A stretch of 64,000 nucleotides of DNA from Micropterus salmoides. Its lineage: Eukaryota; Chordata; Actinopteri; Centrarchiformes; Centrarchidae. The DNA is taken from positions 4,492,112-4,556,111 of the forward strand of contig NW_024041039.1 of NCBI RefSeq assembly GCF_014851395.1. The letters are read 5' to 3'. Positions 46,346 to 59,288 of the stretch are shown here, in pieces (within the stretch, counting starts at the first letter, position 1; every line of letters begins with the position of its first letter). The notes beneath the pieces were generated by a model. It was not told where the DNA came from and did not search any database. It saw only the letters and a list, made by a program, of their open reading frames with translations. The translations under genes and the position numbers were made by a program.

Positions 46346-46984
46346 ATTAAACAGGATGTAAAGCGCCATGTGTGCTCTCCTGTCAGGTCTGGGTTCCTCT
46401 ATGTGTGTGTGTTACTGAGAGTAAATGAGTGACACTTGTGTTTGTATAAACTTTGTTATTCATCAGTAGAGATCCAAGTAGAAAATACGTGGAAGCAGTG
46501 TCTCTGAAGCGATAAGAAGTTTGATTTTGCTGAACAGAAGTTTTTTAGTTTCTGAGTTGACTTTCTATAACGTTTCATTAAATCCAAGCCGCTAATCTAA
46601 TCTGGATCCTATTTAGGTATAACTGAAATGATTTGATATTCATAGGATAATTCCAGTTTATTACAGCTTGGGTTATGTTGTCGTAGGATATGCTATGTTA
46701 GAATAGCTACTAATATGCTAACAGGTCTTAGCATGGCACATGAAAAAATGAAGGATGTAAGATAACTGTAAGCATGTTAACATGATTGTTAACTAGCTGT
46801 AAAATCAGTGATTTAGTCATTTAGATTCAACCTTTTTTAACTACACCGTGGCACAATAATGCTAACCTTACCATAACCCATTATAAACTGATTCTTCATT
46901 TAACTTCATGGTTGTGCCTTTTTTGTACTGATCACTTACCGCTGGCCCAGACCTGGTGCGACCACATCCCCGACCAAACTCTTT
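45771..46984. other. Non-coding; possible conserved block
   Basis: 46085-46300 ('cctcattaatctcccgctta' onward) is complex sequence of regulatory-element texture. (GA)n lies at 46315-46344. No gene. Confidence 0.45.
46315..46344. repeat. (GA)n microsatellite
   Basis: Fifteen GA units. Confidence 0.93.
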
Positions 46985-47469
46985 GGGCCTGATTTACTAA
47001 AGGTTTGCATGAGAAAAAAGGTGTACAAACTTGATGTCACCAGCAAATTAACACGTAAGCTGATCTACTAACGGTGTGCATGACGTCTTTCAAAAGTGCA
47101 AGATAACGCCTGTTGTTCATTTACTACTTTTGCCTTAATGCAGTCTGGGGCAAAGTAACGGGAGGGTAACATGCAAATACATGTGTTTACTACACGCAGT
47201 GTGACCTAACAAGCCTAAAAGCAATTTCATGTGAGTGCAACAGCTTCTGTATTTAATAGGTTTGAAAGGAAGGTGCAAACCGCCAAGTGTTGCAGAGACG
47301 GCTGCTGATTTTGTTGCCTGAAGGAGACACAGCCGTAATGAAAGAAAACGTAGAGAAATTAACAATATTAGATAATTTTTCTATATCCAATATATAGAAA
47401 TACAAATATTTTATTTTATTCGATGAACTATATGAATAGAATATTTTTTGTATCTTCCTTTAGCTTTGG

Positions 47470-47525
47470 CGATACTGTTGTTTTAACATTCATGCCAATA
47501 AAGCAAATTTCATTTCGACCTGACT
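47470..47525 (+). mobile_element. LINE 3' tail
   Basis: 'atgccaataaagcaaatttc' followed by 'atttcgacctgac' is a common fish LINE 3' terminus. Its extent upstream is unclear. Confidence 0.5.
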
Positions 47526-47621
47526 TCTGTTCTACGTGAGATGGAGGAGTTTAGAAAGTTGCTTGGCGCTGCGGAAAGAGCCCCCAGCTGCAGTAGTGCA
47601 CGGATCACGCGTAAAATCCCT

Positions 47622-47785
47622 CCAGCCAGAGAGAACGATCACTAACTGTTCGGGGCGTAATAGCGACAACCCTTTGTAGGGATCAGAGAGGGAATGGGGG
47701 CGTTGGGGCGTACAGGGACAGCGACAGGAGATCTTGGAGCGAGCGGGCACGGTGCGCACGGTCGGTGATCGTTCCCTCTGGCTGG
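47622..47785. repeat. Inverted repeat with 21-bp arms
   Basis: The arms at 47622-47642 and 47765-47785 pair at 20 of 21 positions (CCAGCCAGAGAGAACGATCA region) around a 122-base GC-rich loop. It may be a small nested element or a hairpin. Confidence 0.85.
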
Positions 47786-48257
47786 ATGAAGCGCGATCTG
47801 CTGGCATTTCCTCGCGTCATTCCAGCGTACTGTAGCTGTTTCTGCTGGAGTTTCCCAAAGCAGTTTTTCAGGTGTGCTGTCCCAAGTACTTAGTGGGCCG
47901 GTACAGACAATTTCCACATACTCGGGACGCACTGAACGAAACAAACCAAGGTTTTTACGCTGCGGCGGCTTTCCCTCCCCGACTCTCCATGGCGGAAACA
48001 CGCAAAGCCCTCATTTAAATACTCCCTCCATTGTGTTTGCTCCTGTTGTCATCTACGAATTAATTCTTAGTAAGTCACCTGTAACGGGTACTAAAATTAC
48101 ACGTGCAATATTTTGCAATTTAGCACTCTTTATTCAGGACGTTAGTAAATCGGGCCCTTTGAGTTCTACATATGTTATACTATAGCCTCATGTTTCCACA
48201 GGTGAAGAAATCCAAAGTTTGACTGGTAGTTTTTGATCTTTTTTTACATGTATTAAC

Positions 48258-48822
48258 TAGGGCTGGGGCAATTCATCGACGTAACACGTGGTCTGTTAAA
48301 AGTATTTCTTCATCGCCTTCATATTAAAAGTAATTTCTGCCCTGCGTTACACCGTGTGTCATCTAACGTTCGGCCATTTCATATTTTCTGTTTATTTAAC
48401 GGCCACGAATGAGCGAGAAAACAGCATTACAGACAATCTGTGACTGTCTGCACAGTGTGTGAATGGTTTCAGTTGGCTCCTTTGCCCACACTGATGCACA
48501 AATACATTTGACTATCACACTGCATTACTCAGTATTGACATAAATGTCAGAAACATTTAAAGTTTTAAGTAAAGTAGCCGATATTGTTATCACAACACAT
48601 CAGTGACGTGGAAATTGGATTCATTTTAAGATGCTACTCTTGTCATTATTCTAATATGCTTCATCAGGATGATTAAATAAAATATCGATTTATTGATTAG
48701 ACATGTTTTTGATATTTATTTTGGATACATCGAGTAACAGGCAACTTTTTTTGTCTTCGGAATACACAAAATTAGTCGTTAGATTAATGGACTAATCGAA
48801 AAAATAATTATGCACAGCCTTC
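48258..48822. mobile_element. hAT-type element, 'aatcgactaatcg' family
   Basis: It starts TAGGGCTGGGGCAATTCATC and ends with 'attaatggactaatcgaaaa' and 'tgcacagcct', a diverged inverted end. The wording is that of a common fish hAT miniature element. The right tip is degraded. Confidence 0.55.
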
Positions 48823-49752
48823 CCGCAGCTGCAGGAAGATATTGACCTGAAGTCATAACTCTAGGATCAATAGGTTTCCAACTGCGTTAAGCAGTGTGAA
48901 GGTCTGCACAGGAGAAATAAAGGCCCAAGCGCTAACAAATCAGTGGACTGCTCCTGTAAGTTGAGCAGGTCAGGAAGTAGAAGGAAGTTTAGTTGTTGCT
49001 GATGAAGTGAAAGTGTTTTTGGACTTTAAAGAGTAGATTGATGTTTGGTGTTTTTAAAGACACCATGTGGTGTTTGAAGATGAAGAGGCGGCGGACAGAC
49101 GGACACTAATTAAACAGAGGGGTTGGGAGTGGTGGGGGGGCAGTTTAATAAAGTACACTGTGGGCATGTGTGAGTCCAAAAAGTGTGAACAATTAGAGAG
49201 TGTGATTGATGAGAAGAAAGGAACTGTGTGTGTTTACGCTTAGCCAAAGTCAGAAAGTGAAGCGTAGAGAAGAGACAAAGAGGAAGAAAAGTGTGTGTGA
49301 TTTTCTTTGTGTGTTTAAAACAGCCTGGCAGAGCACCTGGCATGATGAATGTCTGGGGGGAGGCCTGCCACACCTGCTAAAACAAACACACACAGCCTGT
49401 TTGGTTGTTTTTGTCTGTCTTTCTGTGTGAGAATCAAACACACAGAGCGCTAAGGACGACCTGTCGATCTGCTGCAAGAGACGGGGACAAGGAGACTGGG
49501 AAGCAAGGAAAGGAGAAGAGACAGAAGGCACATGGGTGCCAGCAAGACATGGACAGAAAGAGGAAGACAAACAGGCAGAGGGAGGGAAATGGATGGCAAA
49601 ACAGGGAGACAAAAGGACAACATGAGAGGAAGAGAGGGACAAGAGACGAGTAGAGCAGGAGACAGCTGAGGACGTTATAGAAAGTAGGACAGTTTGGTAA
49701 GTGAGGACACATTTGTTTGAAAGTAAAGGTGGTTTTAGGAAGTGAGGACTAA
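48823..49752. other. Non-coding; GA-rich at 49250-49660
   Basis: No gene. The overlapping frames at 49110-49768 on both strands come from purine-rich and CA-rich sequence. Confidence 0.7.
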
Positions 49753-51345
49753 AGGTGTAACGGTACACAAAAATCCCGGTTCGGTATGTACCTCGGTTTT
49801 GAAGTCACGGTTCGGTTTATTTACGGTGCAATGAGGGGGATGGGGGGGCGTGCAAACATTAAATTGCTGCTATTTTATTATGAACTTTTGTAAGCATCCA
49901 AATTACTTTACAATTTTTTAAACAAACTTCCAAATTACGCATGATAAATAAATTATATAAAGTAAAAAAGAACAAGTTCTCCACTAAATAAAATATTCTC
50001 AACAATAAAAAAATATTATAAAAAATATAATAATATGGATTACAGTGATTATCAATCCCAGCTTGAAGGCCTGCTCAGATTAAAAAAAAAACAAAAAAAA
50101 AAAAACACCAGACTTTTTCTACAGTCTGTTTAAACGCTGAAAGGCGTTTACACTGTGCTCGTTTGTGTTTTTCTCCCTTGTTGCAGTGACGTTCTCATTA
50201 GTGAGTTAGCAACGTTAGAAACTTACCCAATCTCTACTGAGAAATGTCGGCCGACTGCTTTCGTGATTATTGACTTGTCCGTTGTTGTATTTCACTGGAA
50301 ATTGAAGTGTTCCCAAACAGAAGACCTTAACAATAAGGGAGGGTCTTAAAGCTCTGGCTTCTCTGCACTAGCCGTGATGCTTAAGTCACTAGTTAGCGAG
50401 GCGCTGGGCTAAAGCGGTTGCTTGCTCCTAAATGAAAAACTTTAGGTAACAGAGTTTAACAAACTCTTTATTATATTCACATTTATACTACGTGTTTGCT
50501 CTTTCTCCTTGTGTTCAACTACGGTGTGAAACCACTGGAGGACTGGAAGTGAAGACCCTTGTATCTGTGCACTCGACATCAGCCTTAATATTTTCTTAAA
50601 GCTTTTTAAAATATTGAAACAGATGTTTTGAAAATTTGACATTGAAAACAGCTTTTAAAACACTGATCACTCATCACAAAAAACTTTACTGTGATTGGTG
50701 CTTGTGTAGTTTTTGAACCAGAGACGGATTGACGATCCACCAGCAGCACCCTCACAACCCACACCTGATGTAAACAAACTGCTGTAACAGTGTGATTGGT
50801 CAGTTAACGAAAAGTGAAATTGATAAGCTCATCTATTTTATGAAAAGTTGAACGTGTTTCAACAAAAAGCACCTGATATACGTGAGTAGGCAGCTCGCCA
50901 AACCCCACAACCTCCTTGTCTTCTCCCCGCGGTCTTCTGTCTCACCGCTCCAGCTGCTGACACGTCATCTCTCTCTTTTAATGCTCCCGGTGCTCCGGTG
51001 ACCAGCTGGCTTTTTTTCCTGCCAGAGTTTCGACAGCGCTCATTTGACTGACATCAGCTTTGTGTCGCGCCCTGCCCGCTACTCAGGGCTTTGAATGTTA
51101 TGCGGCGCGGTTGGAGGGGATTACGGTAGGTTGTAGTTAAATCGTAAATCATTTTTCCGGTTCGCACATATCGATTTTTAGTAGCATATGCGAGCAAAAT
51201 GGTCGCACTGTGGAGTCCTGCCACTTAATATGTCCGTGTGGAAACTCTGAATTTACGTATGTTCCACACACAAAACACGCCTAATACATGACGCATCTGA
51301 AAGTCCTGTACCGAAACAGTCCGGTACGAATACATGTACTGTAGT
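49753..51345. mobile_element. Decayed hAT element, 'GTGTAACGGTACA' family
   Basis: The left end 'aggtgtaacggtacacaaaa' with 'ggttcggta' and the right end 'ccggtacgaatacatgtact' are the inverted termini of a well-known fish hAT family. About 1.6 kb lies between them with no intact transposase. The right tip is mutated ('actgtag' where 'accgttacac' is usual). Confidence 0.6.
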
Positions 51346-53424
51346 AAAGACGTTTGATGTATAAGGGTTGTCTGTGGGGAAATGTTTTTTGGGCTGCAGG
51401 GCATTTATTCACTGCAATGAAACGAGTGGCCACCGGCACGAATTGGCAGCATTGAAGTGTGTTTGTGTGTGTGTGTCACAGTCAGAGTGATGGCAACTGA
51501 CGTGCCCCGCCCTGCTTTAATAGATGGTTTATGGTAAGTATCCACTGCTGCTCGGATGCTCTCATCCGTAACACACACACACAACAGCAACATCATCACT
51601 CACTGACATGACACCACACACACACGTCTTTGACCACCGTAAACATTCGAACAGAGGCGAGATATTTTGATTAGGTTTCATGTTTAAAATCATATCTTGT
51701 AAAATCATATTTGTGAAATTGCAGATGAAAATTCGCCTTTTTGTCAAACTCCACCACATTTACAGTTTTCTGTTGGTCAGCTTTGTCAATTCAGTTCAGC
51801 TTTATTGTTGTGAATGTCAAACAACAATATTGCCAAAGTTTAAAATATAATACAAAAGAACAATTCATTTCTTACAGCTTATAAAAAAAAAAGTTAACAG
51901 TAAAAGTGCGTGTTTGTGTTTTATGAATTCAATACTGAAGGTTCATCAAATAATTAAAATAAAACAAATTAAACAGTATAAGTGTGTGTGTTAAAAAATA
52001 TTAAAAATAAAATAAATACATGTTAAAAAAATATAAATAAAATAAAATATAAAATATTTAAGTAAATACAACTCTGTGTGCGTGTTAAAAAAATTAAACA
52101 AAAATATAAATAAATTAATAGATAAAACAGTGTGTTTAAAAAAATATAAATAAATAGAACAGGAATTGTGTGTGAAATGTAAGAGAGAGAGACTTAATTG
52201 TCTCTTACATTTCCAAAAATACCCAAATTTATACATATACATAATACACAGCTAAAATGTACTATTAAAATAACTACAAATAGAGGCTAAATATGATGTT
52301 CTGGTGGTTCAGTGGGTTGACATCCATAAGGAAGCAATTAGACTTAGAATTAATTAGATTCCAGTCTCTAGACCTTTCTGCATATTATCCACTTTCCCTC
52401 AATCCTGTGTCTTGTCTTGATGTAGACCCTAAATATACCTCATAAATTGAGAAAATATTTGCATAAACAAAAAGACCAAAAAGAGCCAGTTGTGTGCCAG
52501 TAAAGAGACTCAACCTGGACCTCCTCAGTCCCATTTTACAGGATACATGATTAATAAAAACATCTGATTTAGAATAAAGATCGAGTACAAATTACACTTT
52601 TTAATGTGAAGTGAACAACAGCGGTCCTGTTTGAAATGAATGAAGTGTTTGAGTCCTTCACCTGCAGCTGTTAACCAACCGCTTCACTCTGTAAAACAGA
52701 TGTGAGGTGCCGCGTGTTGTCACAGCATTGAGGGGAAATTAAAGACGACAGCAACGGCGGACTGACGCGACACCGCTTCCTGTCAGCCCGTCAATCAAGC
52801 TGTCAACCAATGAGTGTCACCGTAGGTAAAAATTAGACGTGGAGACGTGAAAGGACGGAGGGGTGACAGGACAGATCTGATGCTCCCGGTGGATTATGGG
52901 AATATTAAGGTGGAGGTTTATAAACAGGAAGTGGTGAAATAAGTCTGTGTGGATCTGACGGACAGACGGGTACGCAGATAACTAAGTTTCTAGCAGGGAC
53001 TGTTTAAAGATGTAATCTTGCAGATGCATTCAAGGAACAGTCTGTGTTTTCTTGCTCTGTTTTGTCTAAAAATCTTCATTTATTTTATCAATCTTAAAGT
53101 AAAAGAGCATAAAATAATAATGAGTACGGAGTGGCTCAGAAATCTGATCCAAAAAAAAAGCCACGCGTATACGGCAACAAAAAGCATAAGAAACCGGAGG
53201 AGGTTTGTGCCGCATTTTATCCAAATGTTGAAAAGGTGTAAATGCATTCGTCTCTCCAAGATGGAAGCTGTTCTAGGGTTTATTTGTTCTGTGATGAGTT
53301 CGACCGCTCAATGAAATGTGTGGGTGAGCAACCCTTTCTCATCCCAGGTCGTCAAATACCGACGCTGCGTGGTCACGATCCTCAGTCTCTTACGCAGATG
53401 CACGAGGTAGCCTACCCTTTAAAG
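51346..53424. other. Non-coding; AT-rich, LINE tail
   Basis: 51786-51850 ('aattcagttcagctttattg') is a minus-strand LINE tail. 51880-52260 is very AT-rich with 'aaatataaataaa' words. 52660-52940 and 53000-53420 are complex but without supported genes. 53325-53415 may be a dispersed repeat ('tctcatcccaggtcgtcaaa'). Confidence 0.55.
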
Positions 53425-53495
53425 CAGCGGTCGGCAATATGGGGCCAGAACCGGCCCTCCAGCAATAAAATCTTGCCTGTGGCCAGACTGCTATC
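53425..53495 (+). mobile_element. hAT-type MITE fragment, 'CAGCGGTCGGCAA' family
   Basis: 'gcagcggtcggcaatatggg' and 'tgtggccagactgc' match the terminus of a common vertebrate hAT family. Only about 70 bp remains. Confidence 0.5.
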
Positions 53496-53905
53496 ATGGC
53501 AAAAAAAAAAAAAAGATAAATAAATTGATAGCGGCTGGTGCTGAAACAGATCTCAGTCATGAAAGCTACAGTTACTTGCACAATCACTTCCTCTTAAGTC
53601 CAAAATAAAAGCATTTTTTGCAACAATGCTTTATGAAGCAGTCAGTAAAGGTGTGATTGGATTTCCTTAAGGGAAATGAAAATAAGCGTCCATAGGTTTG
53701 TGAATACGGATCAAGCGTCGGGACACACACACACTGCAGCACATGTTTTATTGTGAGCATGTGCAAAAGTGTCCTTATAATCAATTTATTTAACAAGGGA
53801 GAAAAAAAAAATGTGCGCAGTATGTTGGACTCGATGAGCTAAACGTAAAAGTATACAAATTCAATCAATCTCATATGGATTTTATCCAGACATGAGACAC
53901 TTTAA

Positions 53906-54193
53906 CTCCTTGACGCCTGAATTTATTCACAATTATATAAGAAAATATGTTACTTTTGTTTTCATTTGCTTTCAAGCTGATGCTTAATTAAGAGGAGATT
54001 TGTCTATAGCACATAGAAAAGATTAAATTCGCACCGACAGGCATTAAACAAGAAACCGGTGCTTTCAAAAGGTTCCTAGGTACGTATCGAATATGCACAA
54101 ACAGGCATTGGGGAAATATATATATACGCTATCTCGGCTGCAGTCTGAATAGAAGCGGTGTGATGTGAATTCGCGACAATCCACGTTGAGGGG
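53906..54193. mobile_element. piggyBac-type MITE with TTAA duplication
   Basis: The 288-bp element starts CTCCTTGACGCCTGAATTTA and ends GTTGAGGGG; its ends are imperfect inverted repeats (CTCCTTGACG against CCCCTCAACG). TTAA lies on both sides, at 53902-53905 and 54194-54197, as in piggyBac insertion. No coding capacity. Confidence 0.78.
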
Positions 54194-54197
54194 TTAA

Positions 54198-55441
54198 AGT
54201 CTAAATGGGGCCTAAAACACTCAAGAAGTGCTCCACAATTCGCCCTCGACTGTATGAATTTGACCTGAGGGAGACAGAAAGAAAGTTAGATGAGCAGCAT
54301 GTTTGCTGTAAAATTTACGGCAACTTTAAGAGCGAAAAATAACTTCTATTTTATTAAATATATTAAAGCGCATATGAACAAAGTTAAAGAAAATATCAAA
54401 ATGATGAAAAAAGTCTGGTGAAAAAACAGCTTCATCTGCCTCTGATTATTTATTAGTTTCAAATTACTTCACACGCAGACACGCAGGCGTGTGTCAGACG
54501 CAGTATTTCAGATATTTCACTCACTTCTCTGTGTCTGAGCATTGAACTCCAGGCCTTGAGATGAATTTTTAAGACCTGCATATTCAAAAGCAAACACACA
54601 CACACACACCGAGCAGTGGGTTTCAGGCGGGTTTCGCCAGCCTGCATGCACAGATGACTCCAGAGGCCTGGCGTGACCCGGCGGCGGCGAGACTAAAGGT
54701 CACGGCGGTGAGCGTCAAGCCTCGCATCCTGATTACCCACAACCCCCCTCTCTGACTTCCTGTGAGGTCCGGCAGGTTCATTAGCTGTGGGAATAACTGC
54801 AGAGAGACGGCGCAGAGAGGGGGGGAGGGAAGGAGCGAAGAGGTCTGAACCAATAAACGAAGCGTCCAGAGAGCAAAAGAAGAAAAAAAACGAGGGTGAA
54901 GGGAAGGAAAAAGGAGAATAAAGACGAGTGCAGGGTCTTATTAGTTATGCAGTCAATAGGCCGAGGCTTGTCTGCATCTCTAATTGTTTGATTTTATAGA
55001 CGGGACGGGCTCTTTAAACAAACACGCTCTTATGCTAATGGCGGCGCGACGGTGCCCTCCTGACAGCATCTGTTGGGAGGGTGGACTGCAGGATTATGGG
55101 AGTTTTTTTGATGGTGTGTGTGTGTGTGTGGGGGGGGGGGGTGGTGTCTGAAGCTGAATATCATTTGGATAATTAAAAATGACAGAGGAAACGGTCCACA
55201 CACACACACACTCAGAGCCAGCCACTTTGTCTTGACAGGTGGAGGGGGAGGAGGGAGAGAGGGGAGACAGGGGAGGTTAGTCCTGATTGCTGTCAATCAA
55301 GCGGTCCGGTGGGAGGATTGTGGAAGCAGGCAGATCGCCTTGAACTTTGACCCCCTTCCTGGCCAATGTGATGCTGATGTGAGAGAGAGAGAGCGGGAGT
55401 TAACAACCTTGAGAGACTGACTGAATTTCAACAGGCTCGGG

Positions 55442-55483
<42 letters not shown>

Positions 55484-56406
55484 AGACTAAGGGATGCAAG
55501 AACAAAGAATAAATGAGAGAGAGGAAATGAAAGGATGGAGGATGAAAGAGGTTTGAGAGACCAAAGAAAGTATGTGTCTATATTAAAATGTTATATACTT
55601 AGATTAAGTTATAACCAGATGTGACATAATGTTGATAATTATCTAACTCCAAAAAAAGGCAAGAAACTTGTTATGTAAGTCATGTGAACAGTCCAATAAC
55701 ATCACAGTCCTGTTAACATATTTTTGTCAATTTTAAAGCTGCACTGATAAATAATTTCATATTAACAATGGATCAAATCAATATGTGTAATGTAAAAGCG
55801 ACCAGTTTATCTACCCAACTCTGCAGTGCCCCTCAGCTCTGTGGAGCTTTTTAGGCTCTTGCAGGTTGGTGTTTTTAGCAAACCGACCCAGACACTGTTA
55901 GAGACTAGCGGGTGTGAAAGTGAAATGTCCAGCAGCTTCAGAGCCACATATTTCACATCCACATCAGAGCTAAAGGAGAGGTGAGTACTTACATTCATCA
56001 GGTGAACTCAAAAACAACTCAAATGGGATGATTACATTGCTCTGCTGATTATTTTGCAGCCTCTAAGTGGCCAAAAACCCATTAATGCAGCTTCTGCCCT
56101 CCTACCTTTTGTGTTAAATGCCATTATAGCTAACCACACAATAGACTTAGGCTGTTTTCATTAAGCTGTATTTATGTTCAACAGATTATAAACCGTGATC
56201 AAATTACTGGATAATACTGGATTAGTCGCTTAACAACAGTAGCAGGAAAACATGTGTAAGTGAGTCTTTATTTAAACTAAGTGATCACAGAGAGCAGCAG
56301 GGGACAGAGCAGATGTTTAAGCAGCTGAGACTCGCCTTCGCAAGTCCGCAAGGGGCCACGCCGGCCGTCCACCTGCAGCCCAGAATCCACATAAAGCCTG
56401 ACAAAC
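54198..56406. other. Non-coding; possible conserved blocks, GA repeats
   Basis: 54640-54790 and 54930-55095 are complex GC-balanced sequence with regulatory texture ('tctctaattgtttgatttta', 'cacgctcttatgctaatggc'). A purine-rich stretch at 54795-54905, a (TG)n with a G run at 55114-55140 and (GA)n at 55444-55478 surround them. No gene. Confidence 0.45.
55444..55478. repeat. (GA)n microsatellite
   Basis: About 17 GA units. Confidence 0.94.
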
Positions 56407-57172
56407 CAGGGGTGGATGAAGAAATCAGATCCTTTTTTCACTGTAAAAACACTTACAATTAGAAGTATTGCATTGAAAATCTTATTTAAGTAAAAGTTTG
56501 TTTGTATAATCAGGAAATTTACTTAAATTGTTAAAAGTAAAACTAGTCGATGCAGAATGAAAAATATTTTGTACTCGCACGTTAATATAAAAGCAAGATT
56601 TTACTGCTGGAATCAGACTGCAATTTTTTTCATTATAGATTAATGTGCTGATAATTTTCTCCATTAATTGATTTTATCATTTAAAATTCAAAGTGACACC
56701 TGCACAATGCTTGTATTGTCTAAATCTGCCTCAAGTTCTCTGAAAGCTGGCACGGTGACTCATTAATGAGCATCGTCAGTTAAATTGGTTGGATTTGAAG
56801 GTTTGCTGAAAAGTTTTTAAACGGCGCACTTTCCTTTGTTTTTTTATCCAGCTGTTTATTGTAACGTTGTTTTCAGGTCTTGAGTGCATATGTGGTTTAA
56901 ATTGACTTAAACGGTTATGAAAATAGTTGCCAATTAAATTTCTGTCAATCAACGAATGTACTAGCTGTATTTGTACAAACTGTTGGGTTGTTTAATTTAT
57001 AAGAAAACATGTTTTTTTTATCTTTTCATATGTTTTGTGTGTAAAAATCTAGTAACTGAAACTGTCAGATAAATGTAATGAAGTATTAGATGTAGTGGAG
57101 TAGAAGTAGAAAGTGGCATGAAAGGACCTCTAATTTGGACTTGAGTAAATGTACCTTACTGTCCACCACATG
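56407..57172. mobile_element. ~765-bp non-autonomous element, 'GTGGA..AGTAAAAGT' family
   Basis: The left end CAGGGGTGGATGAAGAAATC and right end 'gtaccttactgtccaccacatg' are degenerate inverted repeats. The interior holds 'cattgaaaatcttatttaag', 'tgttgggttgtttaatttat' and 'tagtggagtagaagtagaaa', a wording very common in teleosts. Fragments of a related copy flank the Tc1 at 41398-42927. Confidence 0.65.
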
Positions 57173-58285
57173 TGGAAAAACACATGCAAACACACACGAG
57201 TGTTGTGTATAAACAGACACACATGAGGCTTCCATGGGTTTTGGCGTGGACGGGTAAACGTACGAAAATGACACGACGACCCCGATGCACGCGTCGTTTT
57301 CACAAGTTAGCGTTTTCAGATTTAGTCAGCTCAGCGTGGACACACTTCACTGAAAGGGGAGAGAGCAGTTGTGAGACGTAGAAAACAGATCAATAGTGAC
57401 TGGATACTTGTTTGGTGTGCGTGAAATAGAGAGAGAGACCGAGCGAGTGAGATCAAAGGAAACGGAGGATCACTAGAAAGTGACAATTGAACAGTGGCAT
57501 CAATGAAAAGACGATCAGATTATATCTCCGTCCTTCTGTTGCTTTATTCTGTGTGTGTGTGTGCTTATTTCTGACGGCGTGTGTGCACACTGCTGTGTGT
57601 AATTGCATATTTATTGATGTGTTTCCACATTTTTGTGCGTCTTACTTTGTGTTTTTCTCAGTTTGTGTACATACAGTGTGTGTGTGTGTGTGTTAGTAAC
57701 TCTGAGCTGAACAGGGAGGGTTGAGGCGTAAAACCTTCCCTCCTCTCTAGACGCGGGATAGAGCGAATCCTTACGCCCCGCCAAATTAATCTGCTCACAC
57801 ACACACACACAGTGAAAGCGGATTCTGTAGAATAATTTCATTATAAGGTTGTGAGCATGTGGATTAATGGTTTTACTGTCACGGAGAAGACGGGGGGGAT
57901 TTTCACTTTTCTTCTCTCTTCAGGATGCTTTTATGTTGTCGTTTCCTCTCCACTTCTTTCCTCCTCTCCCTCCTCTCTTCGTTTTTTTGTGTTCTTCAGT
58001 GTCTGAGCCTTCTCTCCTTCGTGGTGGAAATAAACAAAATAACAGAAACACCTCTTGTGTAGCTGTGTGTTTGGTTCAGCGTTATGTTTTCAGAGCAGCC
58101 CTCCCTCACCAGAAAAACGCCCGTATAGGTTGATTATGAAGCAGCTTATTACGACCCATGTTTACGTTTCGAATTTGGGCGGAACCTCTTGTGGCAGAAG
58201 AAGTCAGGTGAAGTTAGTAGAAAGAGCAACAAAGTCGATGTAAGGAGGTGGTGGGTTGAAGTAAACTGAGGTTCGAGTCGACTTG
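57173..58285. other. Non-coding, TG/CA repeats
   Basis: TG runs at about 57550-57563 and 57676-57693 and a CA run at about 57797-57812. No gene is supported. Confidence 0.65.
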
Positions 58286-59288
58286 TAGGGATCCACAGAT
58301 ATGTTTTTTTCCGGGGCTGATAACGATTATTAATAACCAATTAGACCGATGACCGATATGTGGAACAGATCTACATTTGCTGTAAAAGATTAAAGTTAAT
58401 TGTCACATTTAATCTTTATAAATAGTAAATTAAATGAATGAGAGATCCATCCCAGAGATGAACTATGAGTGATAAATTATCATAAAGTTTGTCTTTACCT
58501 GCTGCCATTTATATTGTATTTATTTTATATTGTTAGGATTTTATTGATACATTTATTGTTTCTGTTTTTTATCTGTCCTCTTATTGGTTTTTCATTACTA
58601 AATAATTGCCCTTTAAAAATGTTATTAAAAAAATAAATTCAGAACAGTAATCAGATTTAATATTTTATTATAACTGTTTTCAGAGCAGCAACAAAATTAA
58701 AGTTTACATCAGCAAAGACACAATTTAAAATCGATATCTCACTGGAAACAATTGGATCATGTTAAACAGTCTATATTACTGAGTAAAGTTAAGACAGCAG
58801 CCCTTCCTCCTCCTCCTCCTCCTCCTCCCTCTGCTGCTGCTGTAAAGAGGAGCTGGTTTCTCTCAACAAGCAGCTGAGTTTACAAGGATTTGCTAAATTT
58901 TGTGATACACAGCATCTCAGTTAAAGAGGCGACAGACAGAGAGGTTTTGTTCACAAGTAGCTATTAGCCGAGCTAGCACACGTGCTTGTGTAAAACCAAA
59001 ACACAGCTGCGGTGGATGAGACAGAGCAGATTAAATATCGCTTGGTTGTACGTTCCTGCTTGTTGTACTGATGCAGTAACAGCCTTTTACTAGTACTGCT
59101 GGCTTTGCTGCTCTTACTTACAGTAACAGCTGGAGTTATGGTGAACCTGTGTAAGCTAGCTTCATATTCACAAATCAAAACCCTTTACCTGACTTATATT
59201 ATAGGCTTTATCCAACATGTACATTTTACAAATTGTACGCTAACAAAATTTTAATGAAGGGCAAAGACTGGTGGATCGGTGCATACAC
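58286..59288. mobile_element. Decayed hAT-type element, ~1 kb
   Basis: The left 'tagggatccacagatatg' with 'ggctgataacgatta' and the right 'ggtggatcggtgcatac' are degraded versions of the fish 'tagggatgcaccgatat' inverted terminus. Inside are (CCT)n and CTG triplets at 58806-58842. No transposase. The right border is uncertain. Confidence 0.5.

Larger units (their letters stand above)
46985..48157. mobile_element. 1.17-kb PIF/Harbinger-like element
   Basis: The left end GGGCCTGATTTACTAA and the reverse complement of the right end (GGGCCCGATTTACTAA) match at 15 of 16 bases. TTT flanks both sides (46982-46984, 48158-48160), a 3-bp duplication as in PIF/Harbinger. No transposase survives. Inside are a LINE tail (47470-47525) and a long-armed GC-rich inverted repeat (47622-47785), so it hosts other insertions. 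Confidence 0.78.

Noticed and set aside
49250..49768. 172-codon minus frame
   Set aside because: Ser/Leu/Pro-rich reading of a purine-rich region, overlapped by + frames.
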